Source: Acidobacteria subdivision 2 bacterium RH1 MAG20 | Lineage (GTDB): Bacteria > Acidobacteriota > Terriglobia > Terriglobales > Acidobacteriaceae | Length of the DNA: 64,000 bases | Assembly: GCA_002197545.1 (NCBI GenBank) | Contig: NFUO01000262.1 | Coordinates: forward strand, 100,095-164,094 | Direction: 5' to 3' | In this document: one piece after another, positions 8,545 through 16,668 of the stretch | Position numbering within the stretch: position 1 is the first letter of the stretch | How the letters are laid out: each line of letters starts with the position of its first letter | Notes under the pieces: generated by a model | The model's database searches: none | Told to the model about the DNA's origin: nothing | The model's input: only the letters and a program-made list of their open reading frames with translations | Translations under genes and position numbers: made by a program

Positions 8545-9558
8545 GTGGGGAAGCAGCTTGAACAGGGAGATATCGATGCATTATTCGCGGCGGCTGGAGC
8601 GAATCATGCGGAGCCGCCAGCCGATGCCTCCACTCCGTTGGAGAGATATAACTTCAGCCGCTCGGGACAGATCAGCAACGAGCAGATGCGGGCGATCAGT
8701 ACGGTAAATGATCTATTTGCGCGTAATCTCATGCATACTCTCGGAGCGTGGTTACGAACTCCGTTACGGGTCAAGCTGGTGGCAGGTGAGCAGTTGCCGT
8801 TCAAGGAATTTCTGGAACGACTCTCCATTCATACTTATGTCTGTTCACTTCGTCTGGAGCCGCTAGGCGCCGTCGGTTTGCTCGAACTTGAGCTGGCCAT
8901 CGCGTCGCCGATTGTGGATGTTCTGTTGGGCGGAGTGGGACAGGCATGGCCAGTGAGAGAGCTGACTGATATAGAAGAAGCGATTCTTACCTCTGTAGTC
9001 CAGGTGGCCGTGCAGGAGCTGAACCTGGCTTGGCAATCGGTCGGGCTCGAATTTGTCTTTGAGAAGCGCGAGACAGATGCAGCAGTGGCGCGGATGCTGA
9101 CTCCAGGTGAAAAAACATTGTGCGTGAGTTTTGAGGCGAGAATGCCGGAGGCGCAGGGAGTTCTTAATCTATGTCTGCCTGCGGTTGTGCTAAACGCTAT
9201 TCTGCGGCGGCTAATCTCTGAAGGAGACCGTCCGCGCAGGCGATCGAAAGAGGCCCAGGTAAGGATGAGAGATCTGCTGGGCGAAGCAAAAGTAGGCGCG
9301 TTGTTGCAGTTTCCGCAAATGCGATTGCGCGCAAGTGAGGTGGCGTCGCTGGTGCCTGGGACAGTATTGCGGCTGCCGCTTCCGAAGACTTCGACGGCAG
9401 AGTTGCGTGTAGGTGGGTTGCACTTCGGATATGCGCATCCGGTACGGACTGGAGAGCATCGCGGCGCGCAGCTTGAGATGGATAGAGAAATAGTTGCTCG
9501 GCAACAGGCTCAAACCTTGAGCAAACAGGCAGATGCCGCAACGACGAACGTGAATTGA
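8545..9558 (+). CDS. fliM: Flagellar motor switch protein FliM
   Basis: This 337-residue C-ring protein receives CheY-P and sets rotation direction. The N-terminus carries the CheY-binding signature LEQGDIDALFAAA. The middle domain has LERYNFSRSGQISNEQMRAI, VNDLFARNLMHTLGAWLRTP and LLGGVGQAWPVRELTDIEEA. The C-terminal SpoA domain starts about residue 245 (MRDLLGEAKVGALLQFPQ). The GTG start at 8545 has a purine-rich AAAGGGGG stretch ahead. Unusually, fliM sits after the sigma-28 gene and not next to fliL. It is followed directly by a fliN gene. Confidence 0.94.
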   Translation: MGKQLEQGDIDALFAAAGANHAEPPADASTPLERYNFSRSGQISNEQMRAISTVNDLFARNLMHTLGAWLRTPLRVKLVAGEQLPFKEFLERLSIHTYVCSLRLEPLGAVGLLELELAIASPIVDVLLGGVGQAWPVRELTDIEEAILTSVVQVAVQELNLAWQSVGLEFVFEKRETDAAVARMLTPGEKTLCVSFEARMPEAQGVLNLCLPAVVLNAILRRLISEGDRPRRRSKEAQVRMRDLLGEAKVGALLQFPQMRLRASEVASLVPGTVLRLPLPKTSTAELRVGGLHFGYAHPVRTGEHRGAQLEMDREIVARQQAQTLSKQADAATTNVN

Positions 9559-9572
9559 GTGAGGCTAAGGGT

Positions 9573-9878
9573 ATGGAGAAGGCAATAGGGGCAAGCGAAA
9601 TGGCGGGAGCAGAGGCGATGGCGATGTTGTTCGACATCGAGCTTGACGCAATGCTGCAGTTCGGTTCGCGGGAGTTGCCGCTGCGAGAGGTGCTGGAACT
9701 GGGACCGGGGGATGTTGTGGAACTCGACCGGCATGTGTCCGAGCCGGTGGATCTTGTGATTGGAGATCGCATTGTGGCGCGTGGCGAGGTGGTGATTGTG
9801 AGCGGCAACTTTGCACTGCGTATCACGGAAGTAGCAACGCCGCAGTTGCGGCTGGAGAGCATACGATGTCTTTTCTAG
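9573..9878 (+). CDS. fliN: Flagellar motor switch protein FliN (second SpoA-only copy)
   Basis: The product is 101 residues from ATG 9573, with GAGG eight bases ahead; a TTG at 9555 overlapping the fliM stop is the alternative. It is a FliN-type SpoA domain: LFDIELDAMLQFGSRELPLR, EVLELGPGDVVELDRHVSEP, VDLVIGDRIVARGEVVIVSG, NFALRITEV. These match canonical FliN more closely than the copy at 1626. Adjacent fliM indicates that the two proteins build the FliM-FliN C-ring. The last 13 bases overlap the next gene. Confidence 0.92.
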   Translation: MEKAIGASEMAGAEAMAMLFDIELDAMLQFGSRELPLREVLELGPGDVVELDRHVSEPVDLVIGDRIVARGEVVIVSGNFALRITEVATPQLRLESIRCLF

Positions 9879-10840
9879 AAAGAGGAAACAATGGCCGGAC
9901 AACAGGTGCTTTGATATGGGAGGGCGATGCCTATAGACCCTCGAATTTTCCGGAGCACGACCCGGATGAAGTCGGATTGCCCGCTTCGCTGGCGCAGGCA
10001 CACCGGCGTCTCTGCGGAAGTGCGGAGTGCGAGAGTGGTTGGACAATGCCGTGGAGAAGTCGCCGCCGTCCCATCTTTGAAGGTCAGTGGGGTTGCAGTG
10101 GCCGGTGTGTGCTGGCGATTGTGCGGGCTGCGTTGCGGCGGGAGGCTGGAGATGGAATCATGGCGGCTGTTCCACATCGTCACAGGGTTCCTTTGGGTCT
10201 GCTGATGTTGGCGCAGGGAGGGATTACACATGCGCAGTTGCGGCAGGCTTTGGAGGCGCAGCGGCAGAACGGCACTGGACGCATCGGTGAGTGGCTCATC
10301 GCCGAGTGCGGCCTCGAAGCGGAGCAGATTACTCGCGGGCTCAGTATGCAATGGAACTGTCCTGTGCTTGGGGTCGAGGGGTTTTCTCCCGAGGCGATGG
10401 CGCTGGTGATGCCTGGGATCTTTGTTGAGAGATTTGGTTTGTTGCCGCTGCGAGTTGCGGGGGCGCGGATTCTGTATCTTGCGTTTGAGGACTGTCTGGA
10501 TGCTTCGGCCGGTCTGGCTGTCGAACAGATGACTGGGCTGAAGGTTGAGAGCGGGGTATTGAACGAAGTCCAGTTCCAGGCTGCGAGAAACCGATTATTG
10601 CAGTGTGATGCGGTTGAGATGAAGCTTGAAGCAGCATCAGATGTAGATACTCTGGCTGGGCGAATCACAGCGCTTTTGGAGCAGAAGCAGCCGATTGCCT
10701 CCCGTCTGGTGAGGATGCACCAATACTATTGGCTGAGGCTGTGGCTGGAGAGCGGCACGAAAGGGAAGGCCGGCAATCTTCCGGTGAGTGGAGAGGACAT
10801 GAGGGATTATGTCTTCACCATTGGTCTCAACGAAAAGTAA
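9866..10840 (+). CDS. MshEN (GspE N-terminal)-domain protein without ATPase domain, predicted c-di-GMP sensor
   Basis: This 324-residue protein starts inside the fliN 3' end. Residues 109-132 (PLGLLMLAQGGITHAQLRQA then LEAQ) and 139-162 (RIGEWLIAECGLEAEQITRG then LSMQ) are two copies of the 24-residue RLGxxL...G...L..xLxxQ motif of MshEN domains, six residues apart. In MshE-type proteins this tandem motif binds cyclic di-GMP. The first copy has Pro in place of the usual leading Arg. No Walker motif follows, so it is not a secretion ATPase. Upstream lie C50, C55, C77 and C81, a possible zinc knuckle. A role linking c-di-GMP to the flagellar motor is an inference from operon position. Confidence 0.75.
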   Translation: MSFLERGNNGRTTGALIWEGDAYRPSNFPEHDPDEVGLPASLAQAHRRLCGSAECESGWTMPWRSRRRPIFEGQWGCSGRCVLAIVRAALRREAGDGIMAAVPHRHRVPLGLLMLAQGGITHAQLRQALEAQRQNGTGRIGEWLIAECGLEAEQITRGLSMQWNCPVLGVEGFSPEAMALVMPGIFVERFGLLPLRVAGARILYLAFEDCLDASAGLAVEQMTGLKVESGVLNEVQFQAARNRLLQCDAVEMKLEAASDVDTLAGRITALLEQKQPIASRLVRMHQYYWLRLWLESGTKGKAGNLPVSGEDMRDYVFTIGLNEK

Positions 10841-10868
10841 AACAAGAGAGCCATTTGGCTCTCTTGTT
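10841..10868. terminator. Bidirectional Rho-independent terminator after the flagellar cluster
   Basis: The 13-nt arm AACAAGAGAGCCA (10841-10853) is followed by TT and by its exact complement TGGCTCTCTTGTT (10856-10868). A-rich sequence lies to the left and a short T-stretch to the right, so it can work on both strands. It separates the + flagellar operon from the convergent peptidoglycan-binding gene. Confidence 0.85.
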
Positions 10869-10888
10869 TAGTGGTTATGACCCGTTTT

Positions 10889-11317
10889 CTACTGGGACAA
10901 AAGAGACGATGTTGAAGCGGATTCTGTCGTACCCAGGGTGGCTGCGGCTGCGGCTCTGGCCGCGTCGCGGTCCGGGCCGAGGCCCAGCTTGATGATGGCG
11001 CGGGAGTCTGGGACCAGTTTAGTCTGCCAGCCATTGTCGGACTGATACTTTTGCATCGCGGCTGAGGTCTGAGTGTCCCAGTGACCAGAGGGGCCGGAGA
11101 GGTAGCCCGATTTGACGAGCGCGGTTTGAATCTGGGTGGCGCGGCTGTCATCAATGGAACGTTGGCCAACATGCTTCGTCACAGTCTTGGAGTGCTTGGG
11201 GCTGTGGCTCAGTCTGTGAGGAGAGGTAGGGCCACGACGTGCATGTATGATTGCCGCGCACGGAAGGGCGGTTGCGAGAACAAGCCCGGAAGTCAGGATG
11301 AGTTGACCGAACCTCAT
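10889..11317 (-). CDS. Secreted peptidoglycan-binding domain protein
   Basis: This 142-residue protein has an N-terminal signal peptide (MRFGQLILTSGLVLATALPC then AAII) and a His/Ser/Lys-rich linker. A single PG_binding_1 domain follows (ATQIQTALVKSGYLSGPSGH, WDTQTSAAMQKYQSDNGWQ), ending in an Ala/Ser-rich tail. Such domains bind cell-wall peptide or glycan and usually tether enzymes; no catalytic domain is present here. It probably acts in the periplasm. It is convergent with the flagellar operon and shares its terminator. Confidence 0.82.
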   Translation of the reverse strand: MRFGQLILTSGLVLATALPCAAIIHARRGPTSPHRLSHSPKHSKTVTKHVGQRSIDDSRATQIQTALVKSGYLSGPSGHWDTQTSAAMQKYQSDNGWQTKLVPDSRAIIKLGLGPDRDAARAAAAATLGTTESASTSSLLSQ

Positions 11318-11506
11318 TATTAACAGAACCTCAAACTTCAGTATGGAATGAAAGACGCAATATTTCTATTTATCGTCTGACTCAGAGTATCCCGAGAGTA
11401 ACCTGCGCACAATAGGAATGATATTCTCCAGAAGGGGTACTTTTGACGATCTGGATGGACGAAATTCCGTCAGCGGTTCTTTTCCGGGAAAATGGACTCC
11501 TCCAAA

Positions 11507-11537
11507 AAAGAGGGCGCCGAAGACCGGCGCCCTCTTT
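11507..11537 (-). terminator. Rho-independent terminator of the htrA gene
   Basis: AAAGAGGGCGCCG (11507-11519) and CGGCGCCCTCTTT (11525-11537) form a perfect 13-bp stem with a 5-nt loop. Read on the minus strand the hairpin is followed by a run of Ts. It lies 17 bases after the htrA stop codon. Confidence 0.88.
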
Positions 11538-11553
11538 CCATCCATCAATGCTT

Positions 11554-13233
11554 CTACGGCAAGGTTCCTCCGATGTATGAGTTGCCGCCACCTTTTACCA
11601 TTGGTGAATGAACAACAAAGACTACATCATCCTTGGATTTAAGGGTGGAGACAATGGCCCTGTAGCTGCCTTCGTCGGTGACAGGTTTTTTATTGATCGC
11701 GGTGATAATTGCTCCTTTGCCCAAGCCGATCTCGTCGGCAAAGGAGCCAGGTCGAACGCTGGTGACAATGACGCCGCTGCTGATTCCTGTCTTGGAAGCA
11801 ATCTCTGAAGGAATTGTGGAGACGCTGATGCCTAACGTAGTCTGACCCACGTCACTTGGTTGTGGAGTGGAGTTATCATCCTCCCCTCCCGCGAGGTCGG
11901 CGTAAGTCTTGGCACGATCGCCAATGACTACGCTGGCGACGTCCTTCTTTCCGTTGCGGAGATAGCCGAGTTTGACGGTGGAACCGACCTGACGGGCGGA
12001 GATGTCGTCGACCAGATCGTCGCCACCCTTGATGTTGCGTCCGTCGATGGAGACGATGACGTCGCCGGGTTGGAGACCGGCTTTAGCGGCGCCTCCGCTG
12101 GGAGTGACGGTGCTGACGATGACTCCGTTGGAGAAACCGTACATGCGGTTGACCGCGGAGTTGACGCCAGGCTGGAAGCTGATGCCGATGGAACCGCGCA
12201 CCACCTTATGTTGTGGCCCGATGAGCATGTTGTAAATCTTGGCGATGGTATTGGACGGCATCGCGAAACCGAGACCGACCGATCCCATAGATTGGGTGTA
12301 GATGGCAGTGTTCATGCCGACGACCTGACCAGCCATATCGACTAGAGGGCCACCGGAGTTGCCCGGGTTGATGGAAGCGTCGGTCTGGATGAAGCGTTGA
12401 AACTGGCCCTGGGCAATGCCGTTGGGGCTGGGATCATTATTAATGTCCTCTCCGGAGCGATCTTTTGCGGAGATGATGCCAGCGGTGACGGTCTTGGAGA
12501 GGCCCAATGGGCTGCCGATGGCAAGCACCCAGTCGCCGACCTGCGCTCCGTCGGAGTTACCGAGTTTGATGGTAGGAAGGGGTTTGTCGGTGTCGATTTT
12601 GATAACAGCGATGTCGGTTTCTTTATCTACCCCAACGACATGGGCTGGACGGCCTTCGCTGGTCGCGCCGTCGGGGTCGGTGGAGAGCTTGACGTAGATC
12701 TTATCGGCCTTATCGACTACATGATCGTTGGTGATGATATAGCCGCGCGGGTCAACGATGAATCCGGAACCGAGGGCGCGGCGTTCTCCGCCGCCCATGC
12801 TGCCGTCTCCGCCCTCGTCACCCTGACCGCCCTGACCGCCCTGACCGCCGAAGAAGCGGTTGAAGAAGTCCTGCATGTCGCCCTGCTGGTCGTTATTCCC
12901 ATTCTGGGAAGGAGGGCCTTGCAACCCACGGCGATTGCGAGGGGTGGCGGACTGCTTTGGGATCTCTTCCGTATTGATATTGACGACGGCCGGGCCGACT
13001 TCTTTGACGATCTGGGAGAAGCCGTTGGAGAGGGCTACAGGCGAGGGAATTACAAGGGGGGTAGCGTCGGAGGTGTCAATCTTTGCCTGCTCTTTGCCGC
13101 TTACATTGTTGGTGAGAACGGAGCCAACGAGGATGCCTATAGAAAGGGTGGCGAGAAGGGCGAAGGTAGTGGTGAGGCGGTGGGTGCGCATGCGATCCAA
13201 CAGGCTCGGAGAAGGGTTATTTCGTATATCCAT
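11554..13233 (-). CDS. htrA: Do/HtrA-type periplasmic serine protease with two PDZ domains
   Basis: The product is 559 residues from ATG 13233. An N-terminal membrane helix or uncleaved signal (TTTFALLATLSIGILVGSVL) is followed by a Gln/Gly-rich linker (residues 100-150). The trypsin-like domain has His171 (NDHVVDK), Asp207 (KETDIAV) and Ser293 (SINPGNSGGPLVD). Two PDZ domains follow: GGAAKAGLQPGDVIVSIDGR, and the weaker SFADEIGLGKGAIITAINKK. DegP/DegQ-type proteins degrade and chaperone misfolded envelope proteins. An in-frame extension to 13311 exists, but its sequence looks untranslated. A minus-strand terminator follows the gene. Confidence 0.93.
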   Translation of the reverse strand: MDIRNNPSPSLLDRMRTHRLTTTFALLATLSIGILVGSVLTNNVSGKEQAKIDTSDATPLVIPSPVALSNGFSQIVKEVGPAVVNINTEEIPKQSATPRNRRGLQGPPSQNGNNDQQGDMQDFFNRFFGGQGGQGGQGDEGGDGSMGGGERRALGSGFIVDPRGYIITNDHVVDKADKIYVKLSTDPDGATSEGRPAHVVGVDKETDIAVIKIDTDKPLPTIKLGNSDGAQVGDWVLAIGSPLGLSKTVTAGIISAKDRSGEDINNDPSPNGIAQGQFQRFIQTDASINPGNSGGPLVDMAGQVVGMNTAIYTQSMGSVGLGFAMPSNTIAKIYNMLIGPQHKVVRGSIGISFQPGVNSAVNRMYGFSNGVIVSTVTPSGGAAKAGLQPGDVIVSIDGRNIKGGDDLVDDISARQVGSTVKLGYLRNGKKDVASVVIGDRAKTYADLAGGEDDNSTPQPSDVGQTTLGISVSTIPSEIASKTGISSGVIVTSVRPGSFADEIGLGKGAIITAINKKPVTDEGSYRAIVSTLKSKDDVVFVVHSPMVKGGGNSYIGGTLP

Positions 13234-14060
13234 AATAGTAAGTCTGACCTCTTTTCGTGCGTTCCGTTGCGCCGGGCCAGGGTTGGCAGGCGAAAGTCTG
13301 AGTATAGTCAATTGTCCTTGATGCCCTCTTGTTAGAGGACTTCATGGGCTTTACGGTTGTTTAGACGCGAGCAAGACGCAAAAGTGTTATGCGAGTGCTT
13401 CGCGATGGAGTGTACAGCCTGCGCTTCGATTGCAGGCTGACTGTGATGACAGCATGGCGATGTGCGAGTGTTGACTCTTCGCGATGAAGAGATGAGAGCG
13501 ATTTCGTGCTCATTGTTGGCCTGTACCGCGCGGAGGACAATGACGGACGGATTGGTTGCCCGGTGATTGATCGCCGTTTGAGTTGCTGCTCCCTTTCCGG
13601 GGTTACCCCCTCCCCCCTTACATTTTCATAAAGTCCTTTGATTCAATAGTTTACCGTTTTTTAGTTTTTGTAAAGTCTTCATTCCAGATATGTTATAGGC
13701 AAATTCCTCTTTATAAAAGAGTTAGACCCAGCATTGCGGCTGGGCCTTTGGTCTATTTCTCTACTATTTATAGTGTAACGAATTGAGTGGAACTAATTGG
13801 CAAAAAATCAAGGTTTATTTTTGGGTATATAAACTATTTGTTTTGTGCTGTTTGAAGGAGTGGGTCGGCTTTTTAGAGGTCGTAAGGGGCTTGACAAGGA
13901 AAGACAGGGCTGAGAGTAAAGGCAGCGAGTAAACGCTATGATGGGCCGCGTAGAGCAATTTCAAAGATGGTATGGGTCTTCGCGGTGAAGCGAAAGGCGA
14001 ATACAGGCATCTCTCCACTGCAGCGGCAAAAGCGCTGCCTCTGGTCGAGATGACGTGTTT
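13234..14060. other. Long intergenic region with an AT-rich core
   Basis: These 827 bases between htrA and the M20 peptidase hold no convincing gene. Bases 13384-13545 contain short hairpins, for example AGCCTGC / GCAGGCT at about 13420-13440. From about 13610 to 13860 the sequence is clearly richer in A and T than all neighbouring genes. An imperfect GC-rich hairpin (GACCCAGC / GCTGGGCC) lies around 13726-13748. The stretch 13960-14055, with complementary GCGGC..GCTGC segments, resembles an intergenic repeat. The htrA promoter should lie at the left end, but I cannot assign it. Confidence 0.5.
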
Positions 14061-15335
14061 TTAAGTCCTCACAGAAATGGCTTGAGTGGTGTCGAGGAGG
14101 GTGAGGAGGATGCGGCGGAGGGCGGTTTCGCGGCCCGTGGGATCGTACCACTCCTGGAGGGTGTGAATGCCTCCTCCCCTGCCTCCTGTGCCGATCGCTA
14201 TTGCAGGAATGCCCAATGAAATGGGGATGTTTGCGTCGGTTGAGCCGAGGTGGGTTTCGGTGCGCAGGGCGAGGTGGCGGTCTACGGCGCGGAGCGTATG
14301 AAGGATGAGAGAGTCTTCGGGCAGGATGGCGGCGGGGCGATTGCCTATGTTTTGAATCGTGATTCCGGGGGGACTCGATGCGAGTTTTTGCCTGGTGAAG
14401 CTGGGGATGAGACGGTCGCAGATTTCGCGGATCGCAGCCTCGACGCTAAGGAGATGAGCGGGATCGGTGGAGCGGAGGTCGATGAGGGCGGCTGCGATCT
14501 CGGGGATGGAATTGATGGAGGTGCCTCCGGAGATGCGGCCGACGTTGAGGGTGGTAAGGGGGGTGGCGGGGAGCTTGAGGTTGGCAATGTCATTGAGTAT
14601 CCGGCTGAGGATGAGGATAGGGTTGGGCGCGCCGGCGTCGATCCAGGAGTGGCCGCCGGGGCCGGTAACGGTAATGCGGAGCCGAGTGCTGCCGAGGGCG
14701 CGGGTGATGACGGTATTCGTGCCGCCGCCTTCGAGGGCGATGGCGGCGGCGATGCGGTTGCGGTAGGGCCCTTGCTCGAAGAGATGTCTCATGCCGCGGA
14801 GGTCGCCTTCGCCCTCTTCGCCTACATTGGCGGCGAAGAGGATGGGAATGGGCGGGGTGACGTTGGCATAACGGAGGGCGGCGGCGATGCCGAGCAGGGC
14901 GGTGAGGCCGGCGGCGTTGTCGCAGATTCCGGGGGCATAGATGCGGAGGCCGGATTCGGTGGGCTCGCAGGAGGTTCCAGCGGGGAAGACGGTGTCGAGA
15001 TGGGCGGAGAGGAGGATGACGGGAGCAGGGCTCAGGGAATCGAGTGGAGGGCGTGCGTTGTGATGGGCGGAACGTCTGGGAGCTTCGGATAGCTCGGCCA
15101 GGGCGTTGCCTTCTTCGTCGAGGTGGATATTGGTGAGGCCGAATTGCTGGAAGCGGTCGAGGAACCAGGCGGCGCGGGCGGATTCCCCGAAGGGTGGAGC
15201 GGGGATGCGGACCATTTCTAACTGCCACTGGCGGAGCTGTGGCTGGTGAAGATGGAGCCAGTGGAAAGCGCGATGGACCGCGGTGAGGGCGGCGAGACGG
15301 GTGATGCGCTGTTGCGCTAAGGCGGTGGCGGACAT
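14061..15335 (-). CDS. M20-family zinc peptidase
   Basis: The 424-residue product has the M20/M28-like metallopeptidase layout. Motifs in order: LLSAHLDTVFP (first zinc His and the Asp beside it), GICDNAAGLTALLG (bridging Asp), NVGEEGEGDLRGM (catalytic and zinc Glu), a dimerisation domain starting TGPGGHSWIDAG, GSTDANIP, and GGRGGGIHTLQEWY (last zinc His). All metal ligands are present. Closest in style to the PepT-like M20 group, which cleaves short peptides in the cytoplasm; no signal peptide is seen. The start is ATG 15335 with AGAGGT nine bases ahead. Confidence 0.9.
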   Translation of the reverse strand: MSATALAQQRITRLAALTAVHRAFHWLHLHQPQLRQWQLEMVRIPAPPFGESARAAWFLDRFQQFGLTNIHLDEEGNALAELSEAPRRSAHHNARPPLDSLSPAPVILLSAHLDTVFPAGTSCEPTESGLRIYAPGICDNAAGLTALLGIAAALRYANVTPPIPILFAANVGEEGEGDLRGMRHLFEQGPYRNRIAAAIALEGGGTNTVITRALGSTRLRITVTGPGGHSWIDAGAPNPILILSRILNDIANLKLPATPLTTLNVGRISGGTSINSIPEIAAALIDLRSTDPAHLLSVEAAIREICDRLIPSFTRQKLASSPPGITIQNIGNRPAAILPEDSLILHTLRAVDRHLALRTETHLGSTDANIPISLGIPAIAIGTGGRGGGIHTLQEWYDPTGRETALRRILLTLLDTTQAISVRT

Positions 15336-15525
15336 CAGGAGTTGACCTCTACTTTTTTAGAGGTTTCGCCGATAAGGGCCACGGCTGGAGGGGTCGTGCT
15401 TCGCACGATGCCCACCTTAGCGACGATAGAGCTGTCGCGAAGATGGGGCACCCTGCGTTGGTGGTGGAGAAACCCATGTCCCAGAATCGGGACACGGGGC
15501 ATCCGGTTTTGTGGGACTGTGAGCA
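15336..15525. repeat. Hairpin-rich intergenic element, likely a dispersed repeat
   Basis: The 190 bases between truA and the M20 gene contain several short palindromes: TCGTGC TTC GCACGA at about 15394-15408, and GCGAC / GTCGC at about 15420-15438. The related words GATGGGGCACC and CGGGGCATCC flank a stretch with two CCCATGTCCC-like segments. Short frames pass through on both strands, but none has coding character. I regard it as a non-coding intergenic repeat; copies elsewhere in the genome would prove it. Confidence 0.35.
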
Positions 15526-16323
15526 TTAGTATTCGACCTCGACCAGGAAGAGGCCGGAGGCGGGAGCGGTGGGTCCGGCGGCGGAGCGGTTTCGGGCGCT
15601 GAGGATGGTTGGGATGGAGTCGGCAGGGATGCGGCGTGAGCCTGCTTCGACGAAGGTTCCTATGAGATTGCGGACCATGTGGTGAAGGAAGCCGGAGCCG
15701 GTGACCCGGTAGATGAGGAGTCCTTCATGCTGGCGCCAAGCGGACTGGTGGATGGTGCGGGTGAAGCAGGGACTAGGGACTAGGGAATAGGGAATAGAAG
15801 ACAACGGTCTTTCTGTCTGGGTGCGGGCGGATAGGTCAGGGTCTACGGCGGCGAAGGAGGTGAAGTCGTGGGTGCCGAGGATGTGGGTGGCGGCTTGCTG
15901 AAGGATGGCGAGATCGAGGGGGAGTGGACAGGTCCAGACGAAGGGGGCGAGCATGGGGGAACAGATGGTGCCGGTGGGGTGGATGCGATATTCGTAGGTT
16001 TTGCGGGCGGCGCTGTGGCGGGCATGGAAGTCGGCGGCGGCGTGCTCGATGGAGAGAATGCGGATGCTGGGCGGAAGGGCCCGGTTGAGGGCTCGATGGA
16101 AGTTGGCCGGTGGGATGGGTGCGTTGAGGGAGAAGGATGCTACCTGGGCGAGGGCGTGGACTCCGGCATCGGTGCGGCCTGAGCCCTGGGGAAGGACAAG
16201 CTCTCCGGTGATGTGCTGGATGGCGTGGGCGAGTGTTCCCTGAACGGTGGGGGCGTTGGGCTGGATCTGCCAACCGTGAAAGGGAGTGCCGTCGTAGCTG
16301 AGGATTGCTTTCCAGAGAGGCAT
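15526..16323 (-). CDS. truA: tRNA pseudouridine(38-40) synthase TruA
   Basis: TruA isomerises uridines 38-40 in the anticodon arm of tRNAs. The 265-residue product begins MPLWKAILSYDGTPFHGWQI and has the catalytic aspartate in GSGRTDAGVHALAQ. The ARKTYEYRI motif and the C-terminal GSGFLHHMVRNLIGTFVEAG follow, all typical. The frame extends upstream to 16566, but ATG 16323 matches the family start exactly. A short insertion (about residues 180-215, RTQTERPLSSIPYSLVPSP) lies before the conserved C-terminal part. It lies upstream of the M20 gene on the same strand, separated by a repeat-like element. Confidence 0.95.
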   Translation of the reverse strand: MPLWKAILSYDGTPFHGWQIQPNAPTVQGTLAHAIQHITGELVLPQGSGRTDAGVHALAQVASFSLNAPIPPANFHRALNRALPPSIRILSIEHAAADFHARHSAARKTYEYRIHPTGTICSPMLAPFVWTCPLPLDLAILQQAATHILGTHDFTSFAAVDPDLSARTQTERPLSSIPYSLVPSPCFTRTIHQSAWRQHEGLLIYRVTGSGFLHHMVRNLIGTFVEAGSRRIPADSIPTILSARNRSAAGPTAPASGLFLVEVEY

Positions 16324-16668
16324 GTCCGTTTTTTGGACGGTATCACGTATGGAGTTTGGAAAATAGGCGGTTGGTATACTTGGCGAGTTGAAAACATGGA
16401 AAGATTTGATCGAGATGTTGGAACGAAGCGGCGGATGGGTGCGTATTACGTCGAAGTCTCGTTTGCCAGATTCTGATAGATAAAGGTTAAGGGCTTTCTT
16501 TAAGAATCGCGTGCCGTGTGTCACGCGTCTTAAATGGATTGGAAAAGATGACCTAAATGTGGCCATGCAGATTTTGTGCTGGTTGCTAAGAGTTTGAACG
16601 ACTCCGGAGGAGCTGCCTGTGCGACAGGGCGAGCGACGGGGAAGAAATAAGAGAGTTGGAGAGCCATC
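16324..16668. other. Intergenic region between truA and the TolC-like gene
   Basis: These 345 bases separate two divergent genes and should hold both promoters. A TATACT hexamer stands at 16375-16380, but I find no convincing -35 partner at 16-18 bases. A short hairpin, CGCGTG / CACGCG, lies around 16508-16527. Small frames exist but lack a ribosome site and recognisable content. Confidence 0.4.

Noticed and set aside
11366..11591. 60-69 codon frames between the peptidoglycan-binding gene and htrA
   Set aside because: They run through the htrA terminator hairpin and have no coding support.
12397..13335. Long open frame (312 codons) antisense to htrA
   Set aside because: It is the opposite-strand shadow of a well-supported protease gene in GC-rich DNA. 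The translation is Gly/Val/Asp-rich without family features.
13583..14018. Short frames in the AT-rich gap after htrA
   Set aside because: No ribosome site, no signal or domain, low-complexity composition; more likely non-coding.
14250..15092. 280-codon frame antisense to the M20 peptidase
   Set aside because: Low-complexity Gly/Glu/Asp/Ala sequence caused by codon bias of the real gene; all zinc ligands are on the other strand.
16375..16380. TATACT as a promoter for truA or the TolC-like gene
   Set aside because: No acceptable -35 element at 16-18 bases and nearly 300 bases to the TolC-like start.
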